Positions 15,668 through 27,900 of a DNA stretch of 38,220 nucleotides are shown piece by piece (the first letter of the stretch is position 1; each line of letters opens with the position of its first letter). The DNA is from Coriobacteriaceae bacterium (GTDB lineage: Bacteria > Actinomycetota > Coriobacteriia > Coriobacteriales > Eggerthellaceae), in assembly GCA_031256895.1 (NCBI GenBank), contig JAIRPR010000102.1, positions 1 to 38,220 of the forward strand, in the 5' to 3' direction. A program made the translations under genes and the position numbers. The notes below the pieces were generated by a model. It did not search any database and was not told where the DNA came from. It worked only from the letters and a program-made list of their open reading frames with translations.

Positions 15668-17764
15668 TTAGGTGTAGAAGAGGATGTCGTTGTAGGTGGG
15701 TACCGGCCAGTGTGCGCGGTCGGTCAGGCGCTCCAGGCCGTCTATGGCATGACGGAGCTTCTGCATCAGGGGGATGACCTCTTCGGCATAGGCGCTTGCC
15801 TTCTCTTGCTCGTTCTCGATATCGCGTACCCGATGATGGGTCTCGTCAAGGGCCTCCAAGTGCCCAGCTGCCTCATCAATGCCGGACAAGAGACGTTTGA
15901 GCTGTGCTTCCTGATGTGCAAGCGGCGCATCGGGCGAAACCGCCTTGATGGCGGTGATGGTGGCAGCAAGGGAAGCGGCATATTCGTTGATGGCCGGCAG
16001 GAAGGTGCGGCGTGCCATGCGCTTCATCACGCGTGCCTCAATATTGAGCGTCTTGTTGTACTTCTCAAGCTTGACCTCATAGCGGCTCTTGATCTCGGCT
16101 TCGCTCAGCACCTCGAAGGCCTCGAAAAGTTCGATGCTCTTCTTCTCTATGAAGCAAGGCAATGAATCCGCCGTCGTCTTCTTGTTGGCAAGACCGCGCT
16201 TTGCGGCCTCTTCTTCCCATTCCTGGCTGTAGCCGTTGCCGTTGAAGATGATGCGCTGATGTTTGATGAGGGATTCCCTGATGTATTCGATGGCAGCGGC
16301 CTCGAATTCCTGGCCGCTCTTGCCCTCGAGCGCGTCTGCGAATTCCTTGAGGCTCTTCGCCATGGCGGTGTTCAGTATCATATTGCAATCAGACAAGTTC
16401 AGGCTCGAGCCCGGCATGCGGAACTCGAACTTGTTGCCGGTGAAGGCGAAGGGGCTGGTGCGGTTGCGGTCGGTGTTGTCCTTGAGGAAGTTCGGCAGCA
16501 CCGCCACACCCAGGTCCATGGCTACCTTCTCCACGTTGTTGTAAGCGCCTTCCTGGCCGGTGATAAGGGCTTCCACGATGGCGTCGAGCTCGTCGCCCAG
16601 GAATATGGACACGATTGCCGGGGGCGCCTCGTTGGCACCGAGGCGGTGGTCGTTGCCGGCCGAGGCCACGCTCATGCGCAAGAGCTCTTGGTAGTCATCG
16701 ACCGCCTGGATGACCCCGGTCAAAAACACCAGGAAGCGCAGGTTGTCCATAGGGGTGTCGCCCGGGTCGAGCAGGTTGGTCTTCCCAGCCGAGACCGACC
16801 AGTTATTGTGCTTGCCCGAGCCGTTTATCCCCTCGAAAGGCTTTTCGTGCTGGAGGCAGACCAGGCCGTAGCGAGAGGCCAGAAGACGCATCTTTTCCAT
16901 CGTGAGCAGGTTCTCATCGACAGCGCGGTTCACGTTGGTGTAGATGGGGGCAAGCTCGTGCTGGGCAGGGGCAACTTCGTTGTGCTTCGTCTTGGCCGAA
17001 ACGCCCAGTGCCCACAGCTCATCGTCGAGCGTCTTCATGAACTCGTTCACGGTAGGCCTGATGGCGCCGAAGTAATGCTCTTCAAGCTCTTGGCCTTTGC
17101 AGGGCGGGTATCCAAAAAGGGTGCGCCCCGTCAGGATGAGGTCTTGACGTGCGGCGTAGTCCTTTTCGGAGATGAGGAAGTATTCCTGCTCCGAGCCAAC
17201 GGTGGTGGTCACCCGCTGATGGGGCTCCCCAAAAAGAGCCAGCACGCGGTTGGCTTGATCCTCGACCGCGCTCATCGAACGCAGCAGCGGGGTCTTCTTG
17301 TCAAGCGCCTCGCCGGTATAGCTGCAGAAGGCAGTGGGGATGCACAGCACCTCATCTTTGATGAAGGCATAGCTGGTGGGGTCCCATGCGGTATAGCCGC
17401 GGGCTTCGAAGGTGGCCCGCAGACCGCCTGAAGGGAAGCTTGAGGCATCCGGTTCGCCCTGGATAAGCTCCTTGCCCGAAAAACTCATGATGGCTCGGCC
17501 ATCAGGGCAGGGGTCGAGGAAGCTGTCGTGCTTTTCCGACGTGATGCCTGAGAGAGGTTGGAACCAATGGGTGTAATGCGTGGCGCCTTTCTCAATAGCC
17601 CATTCCTTCATGGCATGGGCTACCACGTTGGCCACCTCTAAATCAAGGGGTTCACCATCGCGTATGGTTTTGAGCAGGCTTTTATACGTTGCGGAAGGAA
17701 GCCTTTCCTGCATCGTATGCTCGTTGAACACCATGGAACCGTACAGTTCTGAAATATTCGACAT
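15668..17764 (-). CDS. glnN: Glutamine synthetase type III
   Basis: ATP-dependent ligation of ammonia to glutamate in the cytoplasm. The 698-residue length, the N-terminal [20 protein letters not shown] and the segments [33 protein letters not shown] and [12 protein letters not shown] identify the large type III family (GlnN) and not the 450-residue type I. The N- and C-terminal helical regions specific to GSIII are complete. The ATG at 17764 has an AAAAGGA site 4 bp upstream. It appears to be a single-gene unit. Its upstream region holds a 34-bp tandem repeat that starts 23 bp from the ATG, so the repeat would be in the mRNA leader if the promoter lies in the AT-rich patch near 18070-18130. 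Confidence 0.96.
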   Translation of the reverse strand: MSNISELYGSMVFNEHTMQERLPSATYKSLLKTIRDGEPLDLEVANVVAHAMKEWAIEKGATHYTHWFQPLSGITSEKHDSFLDPCPDGRAIMSFSGKELIQGEPDASSFPSGGLRATFEARGYTAWDPTSYAFIKDEVLCIPTAFCSYTGEALDKKTPLLRSMSAVEDQANRVLALFGEPHQRVTTTVGSEQEYFLISEKDYAARQDLILTGRTLFGYPPCKGQELEEHYFGAIRPTVNEFMKTLDDELWALGVSAKTKHNEVAPAQHELAPIYTNVNRAVDENLLTMEKMRLLASRYGLVCLQHEKPFEGINGSGKHNNWSVSAGKTNLLDPGDTPMDNLRFLVFLTGVIQAVDDYQELLRMSVASAGNDHRLGANEAPPAIVSIFLGDELDAIVEALITGQEGAYNNVEKVAMDLGVAVLPNFLKDNTDRNRTSPFAFTGNKFEFRMPGSSLNLSDCNMILNTAMAKSLKEFADALEGKSGQEFEAAAIEYIRESLIKHQRIIFNGNGYSQEWEEEAAKRGLANKKTTADSLPCFIEKKSIELFEAFEVLSEAEIKSRYEVKLEKYNKTLNIEARVMKRMARRTFLPAINEYAASLAATITAIKAVSPDAPLAHQEAQLKRLLSGIDEAAGHLEALDETHHRVRDIENEQEKASAYAEEVIPLMQKLRHAIDGLERLTDRAHWPVPTYNDILFYT

Positions 17765-17787
17765 AGTCCTTTTCGCTCCTCACTTCT

Positions 17788-17957
17788 TCTTCCTGCCGCA
17801 CACGGCACGTCTGCAACCGAATTCTCCTGCCGCACACAGCACGTCTACGACCTTCTTTTCCTGTCGCACGCAGAATGCCTGCAAGCGGTTTCTCTGGTCG
17901 CACACACGATGTCTGCGACCGGCGTTGCCTCTTACACGCAGGATGCCTGCGACCTAC
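17788..17957. repeat. Five 34-bp tandem repeats upstream of glutamine synthetase
   Basis: Five consecutive 34-bp units (17788, 17822, 17856, 17890 and 17924) follow the pattern TTCTCCTGCCGCACACAG plus ACGTCTGCGACC. They are diverged but exactly in register. Several units contain an inverted repeat; in the fourth unit GGTCGCA and TGCGACC pair perfectly. There are no unique spacers, so this is not a CRISPR array. On the minus strand the array would form a series of small hairpins in the leader of the glutamine synthetase mRNA. Confidence 0.9.
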
Positions 17958-18148
17958 GTATCCGCTTTTCCGCTTCCGGTGGGTGCCTCATGCCTTTCCC
18001 GCACAGCGTGCCCGCCGCAATCAAACGATTCTCTGACACACCTTATCAGAAGCGCACACCGAAGCAAACGAATTTTTTCATGCATACAAACTAAAGATGG
18101 AATGTTTCTAATTGTTTTCAAAGGGGAAAACTCATTGTTTCTCCCCTC
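17958..18148. other. Intergenic region with AT-rich patch, probable glnN promoter zone
   Basis: No gene seen. 18060-18130 is the most AT-rich stretch of this 1.15-kb gap and on the minus strand contains TTGAAA followed by AT-rich sequence, but no well-spaced -10 box can be fixed with confidence. Confidence 0.35.
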
Positions 18149-18149
18149 A

Positions 18150-18432
18150 TTTTCCTTATCTGCCCCGGCTGCCCCTGGTGCCCTTGGTGTTCCGGCTGCC
18201 CGGCTGCCCCTGGTGCCCTTGGTGTTCCGGCAGCCCCATTGCCCGGCAGCCCCGTTGCCCTGGCTGCCTGGCTGCCCCGGCAGCCACTGGCGTTCCAGCT
18301 GCCCGGCAGCCCCGTTGCCCTGGCTGCCCTAGCTGCCCTGGCTGCCCCTGGTGCCACTGCTGCCCGATTGTCCGGTTGCCCCGGCAGCCCTGGCTGCCCG
18401 ATTGTCCGGTTGCCCCGGCAGCCTCATCCGAT
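18150..18432. repeat. GC-rich 9-12-bp repeat block with collagen-like minus-strand frame
   Basis: Dense array of CTGCCCCGG, CTGCCCTGG and GGTGCCCTTGGTGTTCC blocks, with longer duplications such as GCCCGATTGTCCGGTTGCCC present twice. One minus-strand frame (18156-18449, 97 codons) reads as Gly-X-Y-type repeats (GQPGQLGQPGQRG). It has no good ribosome-binding site and no signal peptide, so it is probably repeat-derived. It lies between the divergently placed ends of the giant gene and the glutamine synthetase leader. Confidence 0.7.
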
Positions 18433-18548
18433 CTGTGGCTGTTTTCCATGCTTTCTTTATTTATTCGCTACGAATGCTTGCTTTTTTGCTACGAAACGCT
18501 ATCTTCTTAATCGGTGAACGTTTTTGGGCATCTTGCCCTTCATAAAAG

Positions 18549-18587
18549 CCGAGACCCACAGGCAGGGGTCTTGGCTGCGGGTCTCGG
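18549..18587 (-). terminator. Rho-independent terminator, giant surface-protein transcript
   Basis: CCGAGACCC and GGGTCTCGG form a perfect 9-bp stem. On the minus strand the stem is followed by CTTTTAT. It lies about 330 bp past the stop codon of the giant gene and is the best terminator on that side. Confidence 0.7.
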
Positions 18588-18720
18588 TTGGGCCAGGGGG
18601 CTTTCCTTTGAGCGGCTAGAGTGGAGGAAAGCCTCGGCAATAACAGGTGAGGATTGTTCATAAAACCTTGCGCTTCTACGTTGTACCCGTGACAAACACC
18701 TCGAATGGCCTGTGCGCAAG

Positions 18721-18760
18721 GGCACCCCTGGCCGCCTCTCGTGAGACAGCCAGGGGTGTC
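18721..18760. terminator. Strong hairpin downstream of giant gene
   Basis: GGCACCCCTGGC (18721-18732) pairs with GCCAGGGGTGTC (18749-18760) through 12 pairs including one wobble, with a 16-base loop. It has only a short T-run on the plus side (TTT) and none on the minus side. It may protect the 3' end of the giant transcript or act with the terminator at 18549-18587. Confidence 0.55.
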
Positions 18761-18956
18761 TTTGGGTCATCTTCCCCCTCAGCGGCCTGTGTGCCCGTGG
18801 GTCATCGCATCCCTCAACAGCTCGGTGTTCCCGTGGGTCACCGCATCCCTAAACAGCTCGGTATGCCCATGGGTCATCGCTTCCCTCAACAGCTCGGTAT
18901 GCCCATGGGTCATCGCTTCCCTAAACAGCAAGATGCACCCGTGAGTCATCTTCCCC
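18761..18956 (-). repeat. 36-bp tandem repeats crossing the stop codon of the giant gene
   Basis: The last 12 codons of the giant gene (18921-18956, GEDDSRVHLAV plus TAG) are the first unit of an array that continues downstream in the same frame at 18885, 18849, 18813 and about 18777, ending in a partial copy near 18761. The downstream units would read GSDDPWAYRAV, the same again, then GCGDPREHRAV and GCDDPRAHR. The stop position alternates TAG, GAG, TAG, GAG. Confidence 0.93.
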
Positions 18957-21900
18957 CTTTTCCTTCTTCCTTTTCACGAAGAACATCAAGAAGAGTTCCA
19001 GAGCTGTTGTCAGGCCGAACAGGGCTATCATCAGAAGGGTGGTGCTATCGCCTGCCTTGGGCACTATGGCCGGTGGCTGAGGGGCGTTTAGCTGCCACAC
19101 CGCGTAGAGGGTCTTGTCTGAGTCCATCAAGATGGCATCCCCCGGCTGGTACAGAATGCCGTTTCCTGCAATGCCCTGGCTTGCCGCGGTCATCTCGGCC
19201 GTGGAGGCCTGGCCGTTCATCGGGGTACCACCCAATGCGGCAGGGCTGTACGCGGAATCCAAACTGTAGCCTATAAAGGTGAAGCCGTCCTTCGACACCG
19301 TTCTTTCCTTGATGATTGCGTAGGTGTTGTGGGGGTAAAGCTCGGCTGCGGGCACATTTCCGAAGGTATGGCCATTGCCATCGTAGACCAAGGTCCAATG
19401 GGCGCCGACCCGGGCGACCACATCCACCGATACGCTGAGGTCGTTGCCTATGGCGAACATGATGTCAAAATCGCCGGGGCGCCTGGCATCATAGCCGCCG
19501 TTGTCAAGGACCACCAGGGGCACCGCAGCACCGAAGGCGGGGTTCTCGGTGCCATCGGGCAAATACCGGCGCACATCGATCGCACTGGCCTCAGCTTTGT
19601 CGATCGCCTCGCGATCGGTTCCTGTCACATCTGTCAGATCGATCATGAAATCATGGGCGCTGATGGCATAGCCGTCCTTGATGCTCCAATCGCCAATCAG
19701 CACCATGCCTGCCTGGGTGGTGGTGTTATGGTCGGAATCGGTCACCGAATAGGTCACGCGAAACACAGACTGCGGGTTGGCAAGGCTCACCGGTGTGTCA
19801 TGGGTGATGTTGGTGAGCGGGCCGTCCTCTGAGTCGTGCGCGGTGACGCCTTGCATATAGCTGGGCACAGTATCGGTGGCCGCCCCTTCCTCGAACACCG
19901 CCCCGGTGCCCTTGTTATACGGCACCACCTTCACAGCGGGCACATCAAGCACCGGAGCCGTGCGGTTCGACACCAAGAGCTCCACGGTAACAGTGGCGCT
20001 GTGGTCTTCTTCAACCCAGAAGGTGATGGCAAATATGTCGCCCTCTGCCAGGCTTCCCGCCATGCCATCGAATGATGTGCCGGCAGCCGGTGCATTCTTC
20101 TTCACAGCAGATACCAGCTTGAGCGAACCATCGGGGAAGGCCATGTCGCCACTGCGCAGAAAGCTTTCCGCACCAGAACGGGCTATGAAGGCCGCTTCGA
20201 TAGCTGCCAGGCCGTTTCCGGCAAGCTGGTTGGCATCGGGGACATTCATCACAAAGGCACCAGCCAGGATGGAATAGAGGTCGCCGTTCTTACCGACCTT
20301 TGCATCATCGTAGACCCTTGCAGTAATCTCGCGGATCAAGGAGGGATCGATGGCTAGGCTGAGCTTTATGCCGTCGTAGTCGCGGGCGACCGCCTGATAG
20401 CCGGCATCGTCGGGCACGGTGATGCCGAACTTGTCAATCGGCGTGCCGTCGCTTTTCCATGCCTCAACTTCGGATAGGCTTTTGATCTGCCCCTCCTTGT
20501 CAACCGTGTCCACGTCGCCACATCTCACAATGAACGAGTTGGCACGGAGCACATAGGCTGCGTTCCATCTGAAGGATCCATCGTCGATGACCACGGCGCG
20601 GCTCTTCCAAACGGTGTTGCCTGCGTCGTCAGTCACGCAGTAGGTAACCTTGGTGACACCTGGTTCGTCTGCATAGATGAGCGGCATATCGGCTATCTTG
20701 TCGCCATCTTGGTCCAGAATCACCCTGTTTGTGATGTCGCGGGGCGAGCCATCGGGATCATCGGCACTGACGCCCACCATGATCTGGGCTTGGGTCAGGG
20801 CGGTGTGTGATGTTCCTCGCGGCAGCACCAAAGGCGAGGGCACTGCCGTTATCACCGGCGGCGCACCGGCAACCACCTTTACGGTCAGGGTCAATTGGGC
20901 GGCACCATCGGCGTCTGTCACGACAACCTGGTAGCTACCGGTTGCCTGGGTGCCGGTCGGTCTGCCGAAGAACCCATCATCGTCGGCCACCACCACGCCC
21001 AACGGGGCAAGGCTGCCATCAGGCATGCCCTTGCGCGCACCCGCGCCCAGCTTGGCCAACAGGGCGGCCTCGGGAGCGCCCTGGCCTGCAGCCAGCTGTA
21101 TGGCATCTGCTTCCAGGGGGCTTATCTCGATGTCGTTACCGAAGACGAAACGCGTGTCCTGGCCTTGTCCTGTCGGCCCTGATGAAACGACCTGCGCGTC
21201 CACGACCTCGGCGGTCACGGTGCGCACCAGCACCGGGGCATTTGAGGGGTTGTCGTAACCGTTGAAGGTCAATGGGTAGATGCCCGCCTGCTTGGTGTAG
21301 CCGCCATCATTTGCAACCCAGCTCTGATCGGGGCTGAGCGGGGTGCCAGCGGGCACCTGCCCGCTCTCGTTGCTGCCGGCGATCAGGGAAAGGCCGCTCA
21401 AGGCACGCAGTTGTCCTGCGCTTGCAGAGCCTACAACCACGTCTTCCTTGGCTATGACGAAGCCTTTGGCAAACAGCACACGACCAAAGCCCAAGGTATA
21501 GCGCCCATCGTTCACCACCACCAGGCGGTCGCCTTCTGTGGTGTTCAGGTCGGCATCGGTGACAGAGAAGCGCACACGATAGGTGCCCGGTTGGGCAAGG
21601 TCTACCGGCGCACCCAAGGGGCTTGCCACCACGGCACTGGTGATGTCCTTGGGCTTGTCAGGCACCGTGGCTGTGGCCTTGCCATCGCCATCGGGGTCGG
21701 TGGCCGTCACGCCATAGGTGTCGGTGTAGGCACCAGGCAGCACGGCTCCCACGGGGGCTTGCGCAGGATCGCCTATCCAGACCTCCAAGGGGGTCGTGTA
21801 GGCAAGCAGGGGCGGCTTGCCGTCAGAGACGGTGCCTTTGACGACAACATGCTGGATGGCCTTGTCGATGAAGTAAGGCGTGGTAGCCAGCACCTGGATG

Positions 21901-24900
21901 GTGAATTCCACATCATAGTCGCCGCGCGAAGCAGCGAAGCCTCCGCGGTCCTCGATATGGGCTTTGGCGTTTGGTGCAGATGCCACAAGCTTTATCACAT
22001 GGGCATCTGCCGCTGCGATGAAGCCATCGGTGTTGATGAGGACTTGCGCCTCAAGGGTATTGACCATGAAATTCGAGGCATAGATGGCATACTGGCTGTC
22101 CTTTGAATCAGGGCCCAGCACATCGGCCACAACCACTGTTCCCGTCACAGCCTTCTCGGCCTTATAACCGGGCACCTTCCAGATAAAGGGATAGCCTCCA
22201 TTGCCGTTCGTGGGGTTATAGCCGGCAGGGATGCCGTCTTTCAGGTAGAGGCCAGGCGTAACGCCGAGGTCGTTCCCCTGCGTATCAAAAGCCTCGGCGT
22301 AGGAAAGGCTCCGAATGGCGTTCTCGTTGGCCTGTACTGCCCCCCGCTGTATCACGAAGTCGCGCGCACCGATGATGATGTCGTTTATGCCGTCGCCATC
22401 CTCGTCCTCTATGACGAAGCGCCCGTCGTCGATCACCACAGCGCGATAGGCCGTTGTGCTGTTGCCGGTGGAATCGGTTGCCGTGTAGCTCACTTGGTAT
22501 ACACCGATGTTATGGGTGTTGATGGATCCGCCGGGGCTCATGACCGCAACAGACATTCCCGAGAACAGCGCCGTTGAAGGACCGGTGACGTCGTCCCAAG
22601 CCGGGTAATCCTCGGCATCGGTCACCCGCACGGCGGCTTTCAGCTCTGCCTCGGTCATGGTGTGGTTTGTCAAGGTCTGCGGGATGACCAAGGGCGTCTG
22701 TGTGAAGGTGATGGCAGGGCCTGAGCCAGGGCCTACCTTCACCTCTATCGTCTTGTTGGCTGCGGTGTGATCGCGCACTGCCACGACCACGTCGAAGGTG
22801 CCGGGTGTCTTACCAAAGTATCCGTCGTCGTCAAGGACGATGACCGCAACAGCGTTGCCGAAATCAGGGTTGGCAGCCCCTGTGGGCAAGGTGGGCCTTC
22901 CATCGATGGCTTTCGCACCCGATTCGGCAATGACCTCGGATTCGGTGCCTGCGACATCGCCAATTTCCTTGGAGAAGCCCTGTGCGAACAGGTAGTAGCC
23001 ATCGACTTGGGGCCAATCGCCCACCAACACGATTCCGTCCTTGGTCACGGTGTTGTTGTCAGAATCGGTAACGGAGTAAGTTATCCGATACACCGCACCT
23101 TCGACCGAGGTGTCCACTGGTTTGTTGTAGCTTATCGCAGTCAGAGCGCCGTCCTCGAGATCGTAGGCTGAAACACCCTGAAGGTAACTGGGGCTTGTAT
23201 CTGCGGTGGTCCCGGGATCGGGGAAGGGGTCGCCCACAGGCACCACCTTCACGGCAGGCACATCGAGCACGGGGGCTGTGCGGTTGGACACCAACAGCTC
23301 CACCGTAACGCTGGCCGTCGGGTCTTGCGCCACCTGGAAGACCAGATCGAAGAGGTCGCCTTCAGCCAGGCTGCCGGCCAGTCCCTCAAAAGTGCTGCCA
23401 ATGCTGGGGGCGTTCTTCTTTGTTGCGGACACCAACACCACGGTGCCTTCTGGGTTGTCCATGCTGCCGCTCCGTAAATAGCTTACCGCGCCTGCCCGCG
23501 CTTTGAGGTCGGCCTCGATGGCAGCCGTGCCGCTGCCGGCTATCCCGTTGGCATCAGCTACGTTCATCACAAAGCCGCCTGCCAGAATAGAATAAGCCGT
23601 GCCGTTCGTGCCGATTTTTTCCCCATACACCTTGGCCGTGACCTCGCGAATCAATGGATCGTTCAGAAGCCCCAGCCTAACCGGCTTGTAGTTCGCGACC
23701 ACGGCGGTGTAGCCCGCATCATCAACCACGGTGATGTCGCCCGCGTCCACGGGGCTGCCTTCGACTCTCCAGGCCTTTACGCCCGAAAGCTGCTTTATCT
23801 GATCGGGGTCGTGAGGCACCACATCGGTGTCCTTCACGATGAAGGAATTGGCTTGCATGATATAGCGGGCATTCCAAACAAAGGTACCATCGTCGATGAT
23901 GACGGCACGGCTCTGCCATACGGTATTGCCCGCGTCGTCGGTCACACAGTAGGTCACCTTCGTGAGACCGGGTTCGTCAGCATAGATGACCGGCATGTCG
24001 GCTATCTTGTCGCCGTCTTGGTCTATCACTACCCGCCCGGTTATGTCGCGGGGCGAGCCATCGGGGTCGTCAGCCGATACTCCTGCCATGAGCTGGGCTT
24101 GGCTCAGGGCGGTGTGCGTTGTTCCCACAGGCAGCACTAGCGGGGTGGGCGTCGCCGTTATCACAGGCAGGGCGCCTGCTGCCACCGTGACAATCAAAGG
24201 AAGCCTGAGTATCCCGTCGGCATCGGCAAGCACCATTGTGTAGGTGCCGGTGGACTGCACCCCTGTCGTGCGGGCGAAGAAGCCCCCCGCATCGGCGATA
24301 TTCACGCCCAATGATGCAAGCGTGCCATCGGTGCTTGCCTTTCGTGCTCCCGCGCCAAGGGCTGTCATCAGGTCAGCATCACGGGCAGATTGGCTGCCGG
24401 CCAGCTGTATGGCATCTGCTTCCACGGGGGTGAGAACCACATGGTTGCCGAAAAGATAATGGGTGTCGGTCGCAGTGCCCGCAGGGCCTGAAACGACCAG
24501 CTGCGCATCCACAACCTCTGCGGTCACGATGCGGGAAATCGATGGTGCAGAAGAGGGGTTGTCGTTTCCGCGAACGGTCACCTGATAGGTGCCCTGTTGC
24601 TTGCCATAGCCGCCGTCGTCAGCTATCCAGACCTGGTCGATTCCCAGCCTTTCCCCCGCTTTAACACTGCCCTCGTTGCCGCCGGCGTACAGGGAAAGGC
24701 CTGTCTGACCACGCATTTGCGCCTGTTTGTCGGCAAGCGGCGCCTCGACGACGTCGCCCAAGGCTATAACGAAGGATTTGGCGAACAGAACACGGCCTTG
24801 GCCTACCTCGTAGGCGCCGTCGTTCACAACGACCAGACGGTCCCCTTCGACGGTATTGAGGTCGGCATCAGTGACAGAGATATGGACCGTGTGCATGCCC

Positions 24901-27900
24901 CTTGTTCCCAGATTGATTGGGCCGCCCACCGGAGTGGCCACGACTGCCGAGGTGATGTCTTTCGGCTGATCGGGGAATTTACCGGCTCCATCGGGGTCGA
25001 TGGCGCTTATGCCATAGGCATCGGTGTAGGCGCTTGGCAGGATGGCGCCGACAGGCATCTGGGCGGGATCGCCTATCCATACCTCCAAAGGAGTATTGAA
25101 GGTCAGCACAGGCGGTTTGCCGTCAGTCACCGTGCCGTTCACCACAACATGTTGGATAGCTTTGTCGATGATGTAGGGCGGGGTGTCCTTGACCTGTATG
25201 AGGAACTCGACAGGATAGACGCCCTGCGATGCCGCAAAACCCCCGCGGCTTCCGGTGACCGCAACCGCATCGGGAGCAGTTGCCACCAGCTTCACCACCT
25301 GCGCGTTCGCGGCAACAACGAAGCCGTCGGTGCTGATGATGGCCTGTGCCTCGGTGGTGTTCGCCAAGAAGTGTGAAGCGTACACCGCGTACTGGCTGTC
25401 CTTGTTTCCGGAATCGACCACATCGGCGGCGACCACATGGCCGACGACCTTTTTCTCGGCAGTTGTGCCATTGACGCACCAAATGAAGTCATAATCTGCG
25501 GGGATTGCAGCGGCGTAGTCTGCGGGAATGCCACCGACAAGCGAAAGGCCGGGCGTGGTACCCAGGTCGTTCCCTTCTGTGTCGAAGGCTTCCGCCCATG
25601 AGAGCGTCCGTATGTGCGAGGGGTTGTCCTGGACCTTGGTCTGTGCCACCACGAAATCGCGGGCTCCGATAACGATGTCGTATTTGCCGTCGTTGTCCTC
25701 ATCTTCCATGAGGTAGCGCCCGTCGTTGACAACCACGGCGCGGTAAGCGGTCGTGGTGTTGCCGGTCGAGTCGGTGGCCGTGTAGCGCACGCGGTACACA
25801 CCGACCTTATGGGTGTCAATTGCAGCAGCGGAGTTCATCGGCACAACGGACATGCCGGTGAAAAGCGCTGTAGAAGGGCCCGTAATGTCGTCCCATACCG
25901 GGTAGTCCTCGGCATCGGTCACCTGTAAGCCTGCCTTCAGGTCGTCCGGGGTCATCTGGTAAGAGGCGGCTGTCTGCCTGACCACCAGGGGGTATTCGAT
26001 GAACTTGATGTCGGGTGGCTGTCCCGGAAGGCCTACGGTGGTATCGACATACGCATCGGGGCTGCTGGCAGCATTGATGGTGAGGTAGCCGTGGTTCACT
26101 GCATCAGACGGCCACAGCCCGGCGACCTTCTCAAGGTCGGCCTTCACGATAAGTGCCACCTCGGTTCCTTGTGGCTGGCCTGACAGATAGGTGGCGATTG
26201 CCGCTGAATCGAAGGTATAGTTGGCCTGGGCACCGTTTGCGATGCCCCGGTAGACTACCGTGTTGCCTACCTTCACCTGCATGTTCCAATCGGGTGCGGT
26301 GACTTGCGCCAAGGTGAGGCCTGGCTCCATGACGTCTTTGATGTCAATGGAGGTAAAGCCGATGAAGGGATCGGCCCCGCTGGCCGGTGCCGGGGGCACG
26401 ATGAAGCCTAACTTGTACTCAAGCCTCTCGGTCAGATCGCTCACCGTGCGGGTAGCCGCCCAGGTGCCTGTGCCTGCAGGTGCGCCCGCCTGCGGGTCCC
26501 AGACCACTTTGGTGAAGCTGTCCTTGATGGCCTTGATGACAGCGGGATCGGGGGGTGCTTGCATATAGCCTGCATTCACTTCCCTGGACAGGTTGGCGCC
26601 GTTGGCATCCCGGTCGATGACCAGCACAGGGCTTACCCCGTTGCTGTCCACATCGCTGTAGACCGCAGAAGTCACGCGCCCGCCAGCAGGCACGAGCTGT
26701 GTGAAGCAAAGGCCGGTCGCCGGAGAAGGGGCGCACACCACATAGCTTCCCGGCCCGACGATGAACCCGTAGGAGCCGGCTGAGTCCGTCGTGGCGGTTT
26801 CAAGCGGGGCGGAAAAAGCAGTATCCGCCGCATCGAACAGCGACACCTGCTTGCCGGCAAGCGCAGATTCACCATTGCCGAACATGCCGTCGCCATCAGC
26901 ATCGGTGAAGAGGATGCCGCCTATCCTTCCGAGGACATGTGCCTTCGGCCTTTCGGAAGCGGTGAGGCCTTTATGCAAGACGCCGCCCAAGTAGACCTCG
27001 GCAGTATTGGTAGCGGTGGCCGGGTAGATACCTCCTGTTGCTTTGACCTGGGCTTTCAATTCTATGTTGATGTCGGTGCCTTCCAATTTGCTCATGACGG
27101 CGGCATAGGGCCCCGAAAAGCCTATCTTTAAGATGTTCGTGGTTGTGTCCAGGTTTGCCTGCGGCACCAGCCCTGCAACGGCATTGCCATTCTTGCTCAC
27201 GGTCACCACGACATTGGCCGCATTGCCCACCAGCATAAGGTCGGTGCCCAGGATGTCTTGTATCTCGACGCTCCCGAACGGGGTCATGTCGTCTGACATA
27301 TGTACGCGGATGCGATAGTCCAACACCTCGTTGACCGGATCGGTCACGGTGGCCTCGTTGCCCGCAAGGGGGTTCCCTTGTGCATCGGTCAATTCCTTTG
27401 CAAGGGATAAGCCACGGATGAACAGCTCGTCATTAGTGTCAGAATCGGTATCGTTTCCGGCGGTTACGCTGGCAGTGTTCGTGACGGCAAGACCGGCAGT
27501 GTCGCCCGCCGTATCGTGATCGTATCCAATGCCCCAGGTAGTTGCCGCCGGAAGGCTGCGCAGGATGGTCAGGGTACGGGTGGCGCTGTCAACCGTGTAG
27601 TCAATGCCTACGACCCAGCCTGCAGGAGGCACGAAGCTGCCGTCGAGGGACTCTTGTACCACGATAGGGCTCGGGATCGGCAGCGACCCGGAATTGGACA
27701 CCTCAAGCAAATAGCCAACGATGTCGCCCTGGTCTGCCAAGGTGCTTTGGCCTGTTGCAAGGCTCTTATCGATGTGGACATAATTGACCACTTCGATGTT
27801 TTTCGAGAGCGTGGTCAAGGGTGCGCCCGTCGGGGATATCGTATAGGTGTAGCTGCCTGTGGCATCAGTGTATCCGCCGCCGTCAACATCATAGGACACC

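Noticed and set aside
16259-17431. 390-codon plus-strand open frame opposite glutamine synthetase
   Set aside because: It lies wholly antisense to a clear GlnN gene. GC-rich codon use of the real gene keeps the opposite frame open. The product has no recognisable domain.
17788-18956. 34-bp and 36-bp repeats as a possible CRISPR array
   Set aside because: Units are directly adjacent without unique spacers, are diverged, and no cas genes are present.
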